64,000 nt of DNA, from positions 36,398 through 100,397 of the forward strand of contig NZ_FOGW01000010.1 in assembly GCF_900111325.1 (NCBI RefSeq), written 5' to 3'. Shown piece after piece: positions 15,934 through 25,732 of the stretch (position 1 is the first letter of the stretch; each line of letters begins with the position of its first letter). Source of the DNA: Lachnobacterium bovis. GTDB lineage: Bacteria > Bacillota > Clostridia > Lachnospirales > Lachnospiraceae. The notes below the pieces were generated by a model, which ran no database searches, was not told where the DNA came from, and saw only the letters and a list, made by a program, of their open reading frames with translations. The translations under genes and the position numbers were made by a program.

Positions 15934-17352
15934 TCATAATTTACGAATTTTTATTGAGCCGCGTTTTGTTTTTTTGATATCATAAAGCGCAGAATCGGCT
16001 TTTTTTATAAAATCCCAAAGATTATCTTTTTCACTAGGAACTTTAATAAAAATACCTTGCGAAATCGTTAGGTAAGGTGAAACTTTTGAGTTATTATTTG
16101 GAATTTTGATTTTCTTAAGTTCTATATTTATTAATTTGGCAAATTTTTTTATTTTATCGGCTGATAAATTAAAATACAAAATGCAAAATTCATCTCCACC
16201 ATATCTTGAAATAAAAACGTTATCATGTTGAATCTTTTTTAAACACCTAGAAAGTGCGACTAAAGCCTTGTCACCGAACTGATGACCATAGGTGTCGTTT
16301 AATTGCTTAAAGTAATCGATGTCAAGAATTTCAACAGCAAAGTTGGTTGAAGTCGTTTTTGCTTTTTTAAATAGCTTGTGACCTTCTATATCTAGCGCGC
16401 CTCTATTTGGTAGTTTAACTAAGGAATCCGTCATAGCTTCTTTTTGGAGGCGAATATTTTCTGCATGTATACGTTTTTGTTCATTTCTTATTTTGGACAT
16501 ATTTATGCGATATTTTGTATTTTCATAAGCGTCATAAATGCCATTTTTGATTTGGAGATTAACAAAAAAATGAAATTGAAGGATATCTTCATTAAGTTGT
16601 TTGGTATCACCAATTTCTTTGTCGTAAGCAATTTTGTTGGTTAAAAAAACAAGTTTACAACTTTGATTATTAGAATGTGTAATTGCATCATCTAAAAGGT
16701 CTATTAATTCTTTGGCTCTATCAAAATGCTTACTCATGAGTAAAAATGTAAGCATTTCATTTATTTTTTGATAATGTTGAGAATCATGTATATAGGTTTC
16801 TTTAACTTTTGTAATATATAAATCTAAATAATAACGCTCTTTATCATTATCATGAATTCCACCATAATATTGAACTTTTGCAGTTATGACATACAAAGAA
16901 AGACTTTCATCAGGAGAAAGTTCAATTATTAAATCTAATATATTTTTTGCAGTGTCTAAATCTTTGACCCTGACAAGCGAATCAAGCATTAAACACAAAT
17001 TAGTAATGCGATTATTAATTAATTCTTTTGAAGGGGCATTTGCCTCGTTACATTTTTGAACAAAGACTTCCTCAATTTGTTTATTTAGTTTTATGCATTC
17101 ATCAGGATGACCTAAAACTTGCAACTGTTTGGCAATTCTTTCCTGTGCTATAAGATAAGGCAAGGAATTAACTTTACAACAATTTAAAGCTTCTAAGAAA
17201 GAGTCAATCGACAATGTGAATTCCCCACAATTAAGAGCATCTGTGCCTAATTTTATATAAGAATAAGCGCGCTTAGTGAGATCGTCTATTTTAGAAATCT
17301 CGTTAAAATTTATAAAACCCTCTGGGGTATGAAAACTGAATTCTTCTTCCAT
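15934..17352 (-). CDS. TPR-GGDEF diguanylate cyclase
   Basis: A 472-residue protein. About residues 25-280 are TPR-like helical repeats (for example YIKLGTDALNCGEFTLSIDS). A short coiled stretch then leads to a GGDEF domain (about 310-470) with the intact motif RYGGDEF and the upstream block FKQLNDTYGHQFGDKAL. It should make cyclic di-GMP, with activity perhaps set by a protein or peptide bound to the TPR part. I see no RxxD inhibitory site in the usual register before the motif. No membrane segment is present. It lies downstream of typA but beyond a strong terminator. Confidence 0.86.
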   Translation of the reverse strand: MEEEFSFHTPEGFINFNEISKIDDLTKRAYSYIKLGTDALNCGEFTLSIDSFLEALNCCKVNSLPYLIAQERIAKQLQVLGHPDECIKLNKQIEEVFVQKCNEANAPSKELINNRITNLCLMLDSLVRVKDLDTAKNILDLIIELSPDESLSLYVITAKVQYYGGIHDNDKERYYLDLYITKVKETYIHDSQHYQKINEMLTFLLMSKHFDRAKELIDLLDDAITHSNNQSCKLVFLTNKIAYDKEIGDTKQLNEDILQFHFFVNLQIKNGIYDAYENTKYRINMSKIRNEQKRIHAENIRLQKEAMTDSLVKLPNRGALDIEGHKLFKKAKTTSTNFAVEILDIDYFKQLNDTYGHQFGDKALVALSRCLKKIQHDNVFISRYGGDEFCILYFNLSADKIKKFAKLINIELKKIKIPNNNSKVSPYLTISQGIFIKVPSEKDNLWDFIKKADSALYDIKKTKRGSIKIRKL

Positions 17353-17443
17353 AATATAACCTCAAATCCTTTTTTTATTTTGTGTTTATGATAGGTAATA
17401 TTCAGTAAAAAAGTGTCAATTTATACAAGCAATAACTACAAAA

Positions 17444-17495
17444 AAAGACTAGATGACAAATAGTGATGTTATACCAATAGTCTCTAGTCTTTTTC
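17444..17495 (-). terminator. Intrinsic terminator of typA
   Basis: AAAGACTAGATGAC (17444-17457) pairs with AGTCTCTAGTCTTT (about 17480-17493). On the minus strand the stem is followed by seven T residues. It lies just after the typA stop. Confidence 0.8.
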
Positions 17496-17535
17496 GTATA
17501 AAGTTTATAAAAAATTAATAACTATTTATAAATTA

Positions 17536-19362
17536 TTATTTGTTATTTGCACGTTTACGAAGTCTTGGATCAAGAATTCTCTTACGGATTCTTAAGTTTT
17601 CTGGTGTTACTTCAAGTAATTCGTCTGTGTCAATATAATCAATAGCTTGCTCTAAGCTTAATACACGAGGTGGAACAAGTGTTAAAGCTTCATCAGCAGA
17701 TGATGAACGTGTATTTGTTAAGTGTTTCTTCTTACATACGTTAATTTCGATATCTTCTGCTCTAGAACTCTGTCCGATGATCATACCAGAGTAAACTTTC
17801 TGACCAGCACCGATGAATAATGTACCACGATCTTGAGCAGCAAATAAACCATAAGTTACAGATTCACCAGATTCGAATGCGATAAGTGAACCAGTTGCAC
17901 GGTACTGAATATCACCTTTGTATTCATCATAGCCATCAAACATTGTATTAAGGATACCATTACCTTTAGTATCTGTCATGAAGTCTCCTCTATAACCGAT
18001 AAGACCTCTTGATGGGATTCTAAACTCAAGTCTTGTATATCCACCAGCGATTGAACCCATGTTTCTAAGCTCACCTTTACGTTGTTGAAGTTTAGAAATT
18101 ACAGCTCCTGTAAATTCATCTGGAACGTCAACATAAGCAATTTCCATAGGCTCTAATTTTTTGCCGTTTTCATCTGTTTTATATAAAACTTCAGCTTTAC
18201 TTACAGCAAACTCAAATCCTTCACGACGCATGTTTTCGATAAGAACTGAAAGATGAAGTTCACCACGACCAGATACTTTGTATGTATCAGGTGTTTCACC
18301 TTGCTCAACACGAAGAGAAACGTCAGTATTTAACTCGCTATATAGACGGTCTCTGATGTGACGAGAAGTTACAAATTTACCTTCTTGACCAGCTAATGGA
18401 CTGTCGTTAACGATGAAGTTCATAGAAATAGTTGGCTCAGAAATTTTCTGGAAAGGAATTGCTTCAGGATTTTCTGGAGAACAAATTGTATCTCCGATAT
18501 GTAAATCTGAAATACCAGAAATTGCTACGATAGAACCAATTTTAGCTTCTTCAACATCAACTTTATTAAGACCTTCAAATTCATATAATTTACTGATACG
18601 AACTTTTTGTTTTTTGTCTGGATCATGATGGTTAACTACAACTGCTTCCTGGTTAACCTTGATAGATCCGTTATCAACTTTACCAATTCCGATACGACCA
18701 ACATATTCGTTGTAATCGATTGTAGAAATAAGAACCTGAGTATTAGCATCAGGATCTCCTTCTGGAGCTGGAATATGATTGATAATTGTTTCGAATAATG
18801 GAATCATATTTTCTGGTTCGTCATCTGGATTGTACATAGCATATCCATTACGAGCTGATGCATAAAGGAATGGGCAGTCAAGCTGCTCATCAGAAGCATC
18901 AAGATCCATAAATAATTCTAATACTTCGTCAACTACTTCAGCAGGTCTAGCTTCTGGACGGTCAATTTTGTTTAAGCATACTACGATAGGAAGACCTAAA
19001 GCTAAAGCTTTCATAACTACGAATTTAGTCTGAGGCATAACACCTTCAAATGCATCTACTACTAAAACAACACCATTAACCATTTTAAGTACACGCTCTA
19101 CTTCTCCACCGAAGTCAGCATGTCCAGGTGTATCGATAATGTTGATTTTTACATCTTTGTATTGAACGGCTGTATTCTTTGAAAGAATTGTGATACCTCT
19201 TTCTTTTTCGATATCATTTGAGTCCATAACACGTTCTTGTACTTCTTGATTTTCACGGAATACACCACTTTGTTTTAATAGTTGGTCAACTAAAGTAGTT
19301 TTACCATGATCTACGTGGGCAATGATGGCAATATTACGAATATCGTCTCTTGTTGTTTTCAT
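17536..19362 (-). CDS. typA: Translational GTPase TypA/BipA
   Basis: A 608-residue ribosome-associated GTPase of the elongation-factor family. The G domain begins [19 protein letters not shown], switch II is [16 protein letters not shown] and the base-specificity motif is [10 protein letters not shown]. Domain II, the EF-G-like domains III and V and the BipA-specific C-terminal domain ([18 protein letters not shown]) complete a normal-length protein. TypA binds 70S ribosomes and aids assembly and growth under cold or other stress. AAGGATAAATAA before the ATG contains the ribosome site. It is a single-gene unit with its own terminator. Confidence 0.96.
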   Translation of the reverse strand: MKTTRDDIRNIAIIAHVDHGKTTLVDQLLKQSGVFRENQEVQERVMDSNDIEKERGITILSKNTAVQYKDVKINIIDTPGHADFGGEVERVLKMVNGVVLVVDAFEGVMPQTKFVVMKALALGLPIVVCLNKIDRPEARPAEVVDEVLELFMDLDASDEQLDCPFLYASARNGYAMYNPDDEPENMIPLFETIINHIPAPEGDPDANTQVLISTIDYNEYVGRIGIGKVDNGSIKVNQEAVVVNHHDPDKKQKVRISKLYEFEGLNKVDVEEAKIGSIVAISGISDLHIGDTICSPENPEAIPFQKISEPTISMNFIVNDSPLAGQEGKFVTSRHIRDRLYSELNTDVSLRVEQGETPDTYKVSGRGELHLSVLIENMRREGFEFAVSKAEVLYKTDENGKKLEPMEIAYVDVPDEFTGAVISKLQQRKGELRNMGSIAGGYTRLEFRIPSRGLIGYRGDFMTDTKGNGILNTMFDGYDEYKGDIQYRATGSLIAFESGESVTYGLFAAQDRGTLFIGAGQKVYSGMIIGQSSRAEDIEINVCKKKHLTNTRSSSADEALTLVPPRVLSLEQAIDYIDTDELLEVTPENLRIRKRILDPRLRKRANNK

Positions 19363-19731
19363 TTATTTATCCTTCTTTCTTGGACTTTGTTTCTATAATG
19401 TTACTATAAGACTGAAAAAACAATCAGTCTAACTTTAAAATCTTATCATAAAAAAAGTAAATAAACAAGCTAACTAAAATCAATTTTTAAAAGATTAATA
19501 AATATGTATATTTTATAAAAAAAAATAATCTGTTTTTGGTGAAAATTCCGAATAATATCAGGCTTTTTCCGGTAAAAAGTTGCAAAAAACTCTATAATGT
19601 GGTATTTTACCTATAACAATGGATGTGAAATCTTAAAAACACGTTTTATGACCTAAGAAATAAGATAAATAGATTTTATAGTTTAGAGAATTTATTTATA
19701 TTATAATTGGCGGATGAGCTAAGGAGGAAAC
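19363..19731. other. Divergent intergenic region between typA and the CobA-like gene
   Basis: A 369-base AT-rich spacer holding the leaders of two divergent genes. Seen: a small 6-bp inverted repeat (AGACTG...CAGTCT, about 19410-19432) in the typA leader, and on the plus strand a candidate promoter TTGCAA-17-TATTTT (about 19582-19610). No gene remnant was detected in any frame. Confidence 0.4.
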
Positions 19732-20217
19732 ATGGCTAACGGTGTAGTAAAGATTTATTATGGTGAAGGAAGAGGTAAGTCCTCATCAGCACTAGGTAAT
19801 GCTGTACTTGCAGCTGCAGAATCTAAAGAGGCAATTATTATTCAGTTTTTAAAAGAAAAGATTCCAATGCAAGAGGAATATTTAAAAAGATTTGAGCCAG
19901 AACTTAAATTATTTAGATTTGCTAAACAAGATGAGTGTTTCGAAAAATTAACACAAGAGCAACAAGCAGAAGAAAGAGAAAATCTTAGAAATGGATTTAA
20001 TTATAGCAAGAAAGTTATTTCTACTTCGGCATGTGATTTGTTAGTGTTAGATGAAATCCTAGGTTTAGTAGACGAGAATATAATTGAAATAGACGAAATT
20101 AAGAATATGTTAGAAAAGAAACCAGACGATATGAATATAATTTTAACAGGAAGAGTATTACCTGAAGAGCTTAGAAATATTGCTGATGAGGTCTATCATA
20201 TTTCTCAAGAACACTAG
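19732..20217 (+). CDS. CobA/BtuR-like corrinoid adenosyltransferase family protein
   Basis: A 161-residue P-loop protein of the CobA family, which transfers adenosyl from ATP to cob(I)alamin or its precursors. The start VVKIYYGEGRGKSSSALGNA aligns with the family's YTGNGKGKTTAALG, and IIIQFLKEK with the usual VIQFLKG. LLVLDEILGL matches the LDE motif. It is shorter than typical (about 170-200). Both the phosphate loop (GEGRGKSS) and the C-terminus differ from classical CobA, so a related activity is possible. AAGGAGG precedes the ATG. No other cobalamin gene is nearby. Confidence 0.75.
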   Translation: MANGVVKIYYGEGRGKSSSALGNAVLAAAESKEAIIIQFLKEKIPMQEEYLKRFEPELKLFRFAKQDECFEKLTQEQQAEERENLRNGFNYSKKVISTSACDLLVLDEILGLVDENIIEIDEIKNMLEKKPDDMNIILTGRVLPEELRNIADEVYHISQEH

Positions 20218-20276
20218 AAATTTTAGTGCTTTTAATGATAAATAAAATAAAATGTTAAAGTATAGTTAAAAAAAAG

Positions 20277-20308
20277 AAGAATCTTAAAAAATCTTAAGGT
20301 TCTTTTTT
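20277..20308 (+). terminator. Intrinsic terminator of the CobA-like gene
   Basis: An 11-bp stem (20277-20287 with 20294-20304, one G-U pair) is followed by a run of T. Confidence 0.8.
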
Positions 20309-20381
20309 TGGTGTTTTCCTTGAAAGGCACTTTTCATAATGATAATATAGAAATTGACAAAAAGAAAAGAGGAGATTGCTA

Positions 20382-21836
20382 ATGTTGAGAGCCAAAAAGG
20401 ATACAAAAAAAAGTATTATGGTTTTATTAATCGTTATCGTTGCACTTGCACTTTTAGCAGGTATAATTATAGCGGTATTAGGAAACAATAAAAAATTAAG
20501 TATTGAATTAAATGGTAAAGCAAATCAAGTAGTAGATTATGCTTCAAAATATAAAGATCCAGGAGCAAAAGCTACATATGCAAGCAAGTTCTTACCATTT
20601 GGAAAAACAGATGTAAAAGTTAAAACTACCGGAGAGGTTGATACTAGTAAATTAGGTAAATATGAAGTCTCTTATGAAGCTTCTTATGACGGCAAAAAAG
20701 TAACAAAAAAAAGATCTGTTGAAGTAAAAGATATATCAGGACCTAAAGTTAAATTAAGTAAAGGTAATGTTGTATATGTTTTACCTGGACAGGAATATAC
20801 AGAAGACGGTTATAGTGCCACTGACAATTTAGATGGCGATGTAACTAATAATGTTAAGAAAACAGTTAGCAAGAGAAAAATAACATATGAAGTAAGTGAT
20901 AAGAGAGGCAATACAACAACAGAAGTTAGAAAGATTGTTTACAAAGATAAAGTTGCACCAGTTATCACTTTAAAAGGTGGCAAAAAGGTTACAGCTTACC
21001 AGAATATTGGTTGGAAAGATGAGTATACTGCAATTGACAATCTTGACGGTAACGTTACTAATAAGGTAAAAGTTACAGGTAAGGTTAATATGAAAAAATG
21101 TGGAACTTATACTTTAAAATATACAGTTTCAGATGCTCATAATAATAAAGCTACAGCTAAACGTGTTGTTAAAGTTGAAAAAGAAGGTACAATGCCACAG
21201 GTTGTTCCAGATAGCAAAGTTTGTTATTTGACATTTGATGATGGTCCTGGACCACATACAAATAAATTATTAGATATTCTAAAGAAATATAATGTTAAGG
21301 CGACTTTCTTTGTAACTAATTTAAGAAAAGATTGCCAGGCTGATATTGCAAGAGAAGCTAAAGAAGGACATGCTATAGGTGTTCATAGTTTTACACATGA
21401 TTACAAAAAAATCTATGCAAGTGAAGCTGCTTATTGGGCTGATTTTGATGCAATGGAAGAAGTAATTAAACAAGAAACTGGTAAAACTACTAAATTAATG
21501 AGATTCCCAGGTGGAAGTTCGAATTTAGTAAGTAAGTTTAATCATGGTGTTATGGGAAGATTAACACAACAAGCTAATGATAAAGGTTACGTATATTTTG
21601 ATTGGAACGTATCAAGTGGTGATGCAGGTGCTACAAAAGATACTAATGTTGTAAGACAAAATATTATAGCTGGTATGCAGACACATAATAAAGCAGTTGT
21701 TTTATGCCACGATATTAAAGACTTTACAGTTAATGCAATTGAAGGTGTAATTACTTGGGGATTACAAAATGGATATACATTTTTACCATTAGATGAATCA
21801 AGTTTCCCAGCTCATCACCCAGTATTAAATAAATAA
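20382..21836 (+). CDS. Membrane-anchored polysaccharide deacetylase with Ig-like repeats
   Basis: A 484-residue protein with an N-terminal signal anchor (about residues 12-33). Three bacterial Ig-like (DUF5011-type) domains follow, marked by YKDPGAKATY, EDGYSATDNLDGDVTNNV and WKDEYTAIDNLDGNVTNKV. The C-terminal NodB-type deacetylase domain has the metal/catalytic motifs TFDDGPG (about 284), HSFTH (about 334), RFPGG and LCHD. It likely removes N-acetyl groups from peptidoglycan or another surface glycan, protecting against lysozyme. I chose the ATG at 20382 because GAGGAG lies seven bases before it; a TTG two codons upstream is not supported. Confidence 0.88.
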   Translation: MLRAKKDTKKSIMVLLIVIVALALLAGIIIAVLGNNKKLSIELNGKANQVVDYASKYKDPGAKATYASKFLPFGKTDVKVKTTGEVDTSKLGKYEVSYEASYDGKKVTKKRSVEVKDISGPKVKLSKGNVVYVLPGQEYTEDGYSATDNLDGDVTNNVKKTVSKRKITYEVSDKRGNTTTEVRKIVYKDKVAPVITLKGGKKVTAYQNIGWKDEYTAIDNLDGNVTNKVKVTGKVNMKKCGTYTLKYTVSDAHNNKATAKRVVKVEKEGTMPQVVPDSKVCYLTFDDGPGPHTNKLLDILKKYNVKATFFVTNLRKDCQADIAREAKEGHAIGVHSFTHDYKKIYASEAAYWADFDAMEEVIKQETGKTTKLMRFPGGSSNLVSKFNHGVMGRLTQQANDKGYVYFDWNVSSGDAGATKDTNVVRQNIIAGMQTHNKAVVLCHDIKDFTVNAIEGVITWGLQNGYTFLPLDESSFPAHHPVLNK

Positions 21837-21862
21837 TTGTAAATAATTAGAAATAACGTGTA

Positions 21863-21891
21863 TTGACTTAATAATAGTTTAGTGTTATAGT
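21863..21891 (+). promoter_or_regulatory. Sigma-A promoter of the lysine-riboswitch dapA leader
   Basis: TTGACT (21863-21868), a 17-base spacer and TATAGT (21886-21891) lie about 50 bases before the riboswitch. This is a close match to the housekeeping consensus. Confidence 0.7.
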
Positions 21892-21942
21892 TAGGTTAAG
21901 TTATTAATGATTTAACATATTAAAATTTAAAATTGTTAAAGA

Positions 21943-22099
21943 GATAGAGGTTGCGCAAGTCAAAAGTACTTTGCTAGATGAAGCAAATCAGATGACAGTA
22001 GAGGAAAGGGGCAAGCGCCGAAAGGGTTATTTTTGCAGAATAATTCTTGGGCATAAAGTTAATAGCTTTATGACTGTCATCGTAAGATGGAGTGCTATC
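21943..22099 (+). promoter_or_regulatory. Lysine riboswitch (L box)
   Basis: The closing stem pairs GATAG (21943) with CTATC (ending 22099). Inside are the conserved L-box blocks: AGAGGTTGCGCAAGTC, an AGTA element, the AGAGGAAAGGGGCAAGCGCC segment with its CCGAAAGG loop, CTTGGG, and GACTGTCATCG near the 3' side. Binding of lysine should favour the terminator just downstream and so reduce dapA-dapB transcription. It sits directly ahead of the first lysine-pathway-specific gene, which supports the call. Confidence 0.9.
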
Positions 22100-22116
22100 A
22101 TATAAGTTGAATTTGT

Positions 22117-22158
22117 AAGCCAGCTCTATCATTTTTTTGATGGGTTGGCTTTTTTAAA
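22117..22158 (+). terminator. Riboswitch-controlled terminator before dapA
   Basis: AAGCCAGCTCTATCA (22117-22131) pairs with TGATGGGTTGGCTT (22139-22152) across a T-rich loop and is followed by six T. Its 5' arm contains CTCTATC, which could compete with the riboswitch closing stem, as expected for an expression platform. Confidence 0.82.
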
Positions 22159-22224
22159 AGCTAGAAGTTATGAAGATGGTAGCAATTATATAACTTAAAA
22201 TTGTCTATGAAAAGAGGAAAAAAC

Positions 22225-23118
22225 ATGAGTATTTTTAAAGGTGCTGGAGTAGCTATTGTAACTCCAATGAAAGAGAATGGAGACGTTAATTACACAAAAT
22301 TAGAAGAGTTAATTAACATGCAGATTGATGGTGGTACAGATGCTATCATTATCACAGGAACAACAGGTGAAAGTGCAACACTTACAATGGAAGAACATTC
22401 TGATGTCATTAGAAAGGCTGTTGAATTTACAAAGGGTAGAATCCCTGTAGTTGCAGGAACAGGTTCAAACTGTACTAAAACAGCTATACAACTTTCTTCT
22501 GAAGCAAAAGAGGCTGGTGTAGATGGAATTTTAGTTGTTTCGCCATACTATAACAAGGCAACACAGCAAGGCTTAATTAATCACTACGGAAGAATAGCTG
22601 ATGAAGTAGATATTCCAATGATTATGTATAATGTTCCAAGCAGAACAGGTTGTAATATTATGCCTGAGACAGTGGCAACTTTATTTAAAGAACATAAAAA
22701 TATCGTAGGTTTAAAAGATGCAACAGGTAATTTGAGCCAATCAAGTAAAACAATGTATCTTACAGACGGTAAATTAGATTTATATTCAGGAGAGGATGGA
22801 TTAGTTTTACCATTGCTTGCTATTGGAGCAATTGGAGTTATTTCGGTTTGGAGTAATATTGCACCAAGACAGGTTCATGATATGTGCTACAATTTCTTTG
22901 AAGGAAACGTAGAAAAAGCAAGACAGCTACAATTAGAGGCATTGCCACTTATTGACGCATTATTTAGTGAAGTTAATCCTATTCCAGTTAAAAAAGCACT
23001 TAATTTCATGGGAATAGAAGTAGGTGGATTAAGACCACCACTTAGTGAAATGTCAGATACAAAGGCTCAAATTTTGAAAAAAGCAATGTGTGAATACGGA
23101 ATTGCACTTGCAGATTAA
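22225..23118 (+). CDS. dapA: 4-hydroxy-tetrahydrodipicolinate synthase
   Basis: A 297-residue cytoplasmic enzyme that condenses pyruvate with aspartate semialdehyde, the first step of lysine/diaminopimelate synthesis. Visible motifs: GTTGESATLT (substrate-binding Thr pair), MYNVPSRTGCN (catalytic Tyr and Arg) and GLKDATG, with the Schiff-base Lys near residue 164. The ATG at 22225 is chosen because AGAGGA lies eight bases before it; an upstream TTG frame is not supported. It follows a lysine riboswitch and precedes dapB by 62 bases with no terminator, so the two form one lysine-repressed unit. Confidence 0.95.
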   Translation: MSIFKGAGVAIVTPMKENGDVNYTKLEELINMQIDGGTDAIIITGTTGESATLTMEEHSDVIRKAVEFTKGRIPVVAGTGSNCTKTAIQLSSEAKEAGVDGILVVSPYYNKATQQGLINHYGRIADEVDIPMIMYNVPSRTGCNIMPETVATLFKEHKNIVGLKDATGNLSQSSKTMYLTDGKLDLYSGEDGLVLPLLAIGAIGVISVWSNIAPRQVHDMCYNFFEGNVEKARQLQLEALPLIDALFSEVNPIPVKKALNFMGIEVGGLRPPLSEMSDTKAQILKKAMCEYGIALAD

Positions 23119-23180
23119 TATGACGTGGTGTAGAATATAAACGAATTTTGGTATTATTAGTAAGAAAGAGGATAGATTAA

Positions 23181-23942
23181 ATGACAAAGGTTATTATGCA
23201 TGGATGTAATGGTCACATGGGTCAGACTATTACTAAGCTTTGTGAGAATGATAAAGATATAGAAATCGTTGCAGGAATTGATTTCTGCGATAAAATTGAG
23301 AATAAGTACCCAGTTTTTAAATCAGTAGATGAATGTGATGTTAAAGCAGATGCTATAATTGATTTTTCAAATGCTAAGGCTATTGATGGTTTATTAGAGC
23401 ATTGTGTTAAGACACAGACTCCAGTTGTATTATGTACAACAGGTTTAAGTGATGAACAGTTAGAAAAAGTTAATGAAGCTAGCAAAAAAGTTGCTGTTTT
23501 AAGATCAGCAAATATGTCACTAGGTATTAACACAATTATGGAATTATTAAAAAAGGCTGCAACTGTTTTTGCTCCAGCTGGATTTGATATGGAGATTGTT
23601 GAGAAGCATCATAATCAAAAATTAGATGCACCTTCAGGAACTGCAATTGCATTAGCTGATTCTCTTAATGAAGCACTAGATAATAAATATGAGTATATTT
23701 ATGATAGAAGTCAAAGAAGAGAAAAAAGAGATGCTAGAGAAATTGGAATCTCAGCAGTTAGAGGTGGTAATATCGTAGGTGAGCATGAAGTATTTTTTGC
23801 AGGTATCGATGAAGTAATCACTATCAAACATACAGCTTATTCAAAAGGTGTATTTGGAAAAGGTGCTATTGAAGCAGCTAAATTCTTAGCAGGAAAAGAA
23901 GCAGGAAGTTATGATATGGCGGATGTTATTGCTGCTAAATAA
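23181..23942 (+). CDS. dapB: 4-hydroxy-tetrahydrodipicolinate reductase
   Basis: A 253-residue NAD(P)H-dependent reductase, the second step of the diaminopimelate branch. The N-terminal nucleotide-binding fold starts VIMHGCNGHMGQTI. CTTGLS and the catalytic segment EIVEKHHNQKLDAPSGTAIA (His pair and Lys) are intact, followed by RGGNIVGEHEV. Length is normal (about 250-270). An AAAGAGGA ribosome site precedes the ATG. It is co-transcribed with dapA and ends before a strong terminator. Confidence 0.95.
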   Translation: MTKVIMHGCNGHMGQTITKLCENDKDIEIVAGIDFCDKIENKYPVFKSVDECDVKADAIIDFSNAKAIDGLLEHCVKTQTPVVLCTTGLSDEQLEKVNEASKKVAVLRSANMSLGINTIMELLKKAATVFAPAGFDMEIVEKHHNQKLDAPSGTAIALADSLNEALDNKYEYIYDRSQRREKRDAREIGISAVRGGNIVGEHEVFFAGIDEVITIKHTAYSKGVFGKGAIEAAKFLAGKEAGSYDMADVIAAK

Positions 23943-23989
23943 TCTGTTATAGAATCTGTTATATTAAGGAATATATATAGATGATATTT

Positions 23990-24029
23990 AGAGTCTAGAT
24001 GGAGATTTCTCTGTTTAGGCTCTTTTTTT
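23990..24029 (+). terminator. Intrinsic terminator of dapA-dapB
   Basis: A 16-bp stem (23990-24005 with 24008-24023, four G-U pairs) is followed by seven T. Confidence 0.82.
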
Positions 24030-24198
24030 AATTAAATAGATGGCCGAAATAGACTGTAACATATTAAATTGCTTTCTATTTAATTGCTATAAAAAATCAC
24101 TTATGTTATACTGAAGTGAAGGTTATATAGGATATGTTTTTTGGTTATATAAGGTGTATAAGTAATAAAAAATTAGGGAAACAAGGCGGGGAAAAAGT

Positions 24199-25524
24199 AT
24201 GAAACTACTTATAAAAAACGGAAAAATCATTAATCCGGCTAATAAATTTGAGCAAAAAGCTGATTTATTAGTTGAGGATGGAATTATTAAGAAAATTGAT
24301 ACTAAAATTAAAGAGAGTAAAGTTGATAAGGTAATTGATGCCAAAGGATGTTGGGTTATGCCGGGATTTGTTGATTTAGATACACATTTAAATGATCCAG
24401 GACCTGAAGAAAATGGCACAGTTATTTCTGAAATGTGGGCAGGTGCAAGAGGTGGATATACAACTATTGTTGCTATGCCAGATACAACACCTGTTATTGA
24501 TAATGCTGATGCAGTCAAATATGTATTAAATAAATCAAAAGCAGAAGAGGCAATTAATGTTTTACAAGCAGGATCGATTACAAAAGGTTCTAAAGGAGAA
24601 GTTCTTACAGACATTAAGTCTTTATATGAAGCTGGGGTTCCTGCACTTAGTGATGCAGGTAAGTCAATAAAAGATACATTAGTATTATTTAAGGGCTTAC
24701 GTATGGCTGGAGAATTAGATCTTCCTGTATTTGCACATTGTGAAGATCCATATCTAATCAATGGTGGAGTAATGAATGATGATGAAAATGCTAAGAGATT
24801 AGATATGCCAGTTTATTCGAATGCAGTAGAAGATGTTGTTTTAGCTAGAGATCTTATTGTAGCTTATAAAGCAGGTGCTAGAATTCATATTAGTAGATGT
24901 TCTACTCATGGTTCAATTCGTATGATAGAATTAGCTAAGCAAATTGGGGTTAAGGTTACAGCTGAAGTTACACCACATCATTTTACATTAACTTCAAATG
25001 ATATTAAGGAATTTATTCAGGTTCCTGAAAATGGAATAATGATACCTCATGATAACGATGCTGATACAAATTATAAAGTTAAGCCACCTCTTAGAACGCA
25101 AAAAGACGTAAATGTTATTAGAGAAGGCCTAAAAAATGATATTATAGATGTAATTGCAACAGATCATACACCACATACCTTTGGGGATAAAAACACATCA
25201 ATGAGAAATGCTCCATTTGGAATAAGTTCAATCGAAACAGCAGCAGCAATAACATATACAGAACTTGTTTGTAATGAGATAATTACTCCTATGCAAATGG
25301 TTGAAAAGATGAGTTATAATCCAGCTAAAATAATTGGCATTGATAAAGGTGATATTAGTGAAGGCAAGGTTGCTGATATTGTTATTTTTGATGTAAATGC
25401 TAAGTATAAAATTGATAAAAATAATTTTGTTTCAAAAGGAAAAAATACTCCATTTGACGGCAGAGAAGTTAAAGGTAAGGTTAAAGCAACAATTTGTGAA
25501 GGTAGAGTTGTTTACGAAGCATAA
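24199..25524 (+). CDS. Dihydroorotase-family protein with lost catalytic residues
   Basis: A 441-residue amidohydrolase that matches type I dihydroorotase along its whole length, including the C-terminal MSYNPAKIIGIDKGDISEGK and FVSKGKNTPFDGREVKGK blocks. Several key positions differ. The metal motif HxH in DLHxHLREPG reads D61-T-H63, and the substrate Arg in that block is N65. MPNT reads MPDT (D95). The Asp-Gly of the S(D/E)DG motif reads SDAG (A153). The His of the H(V/C)ST motif is R233. H180 (AHCED), the PHH segment and D322 (ATDHTPH) remain. It is probably not an active dihydroorotase; a structural or changed role is inferred. GGGGAAA precedes the ATG, and a terminator separates it from pyrF. 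Confidence 0.85.
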   Translation: MKLLIKNGKIINPANKFEQKADLLVEDGIIKKIDTKIKESKVDKVIDAKGCWVMPGFVDLDTHLNDPGPEENGTVISEMWAGARGGYTTIVAMPDTTPVIDNADAVKYVLNKSKAEEAINVLQAGSITKGSKGEVLTDIKSLYEAGVPALSDAGKSIKDTLVLFKGLRMAGELDLPVFAHCEDPYLINGGVMNDDENAKRLDMPVYSNAVEDVVLARDLIVAYKAGARIHISRCSTHGSIRMIELAKQIGVKVTAEVTPHHFTLTSNDIKEFIQVPENGIMIPHDNDADTNYKVKPPLRTQKDVNVIREGLKNDIIDVIATDHTPHTFGDKNTSMRNAPFGISSIETAAAITYTELVCNEIITPMQMVEKMSYNPAKIIGIDKGDISEGKVADIVIFDVNAKYKIDKNNFVSKGKNTPFDGREVKGKVKATICEGRVVYEA

Positions 25525-25548
25525 AAATAGATATATAGTATAAAATGG

Positions 25549-25587
25549 CAAGCTATGGCAGATAAAAATGCTGTAGCTTGTTTATTA
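25549..25587 (+). terminator. Intrinsic terminator after the dihydroorotase-like gene
   Basis: A 12-bp stem (CAAGCTATGGCA at 25549-25560 with TGCTGTAGCTTG at 25569-25580) is followed by a short T-rich tract. Confidence 0.7.
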
Positions 25588-25732
25588 TAATTTTTAATAA
25601 AAATTCTTGTTGACTTTTTAATAAAAACATTAGAAAATATATATCAAGGTCAAATGAAAGGCAGGTCAGTTTTGCGACTTGTGGTGTTATTTCAACGACT
25701 ATTACATATTGTTTAGAGAGAGGAACTAAAAA

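Noticed and set aside
24199..25524. Assigning pyrC
   Set aside because: Overall similarity is high but several catalytic positions are replaced, so the symbol would be misleading.
25588..25732. PyrR-type attenuator before pyrF
   Set aside because: I could not find the conserved PyrR binding loop or a terminator/antiterminator pair in this leader.
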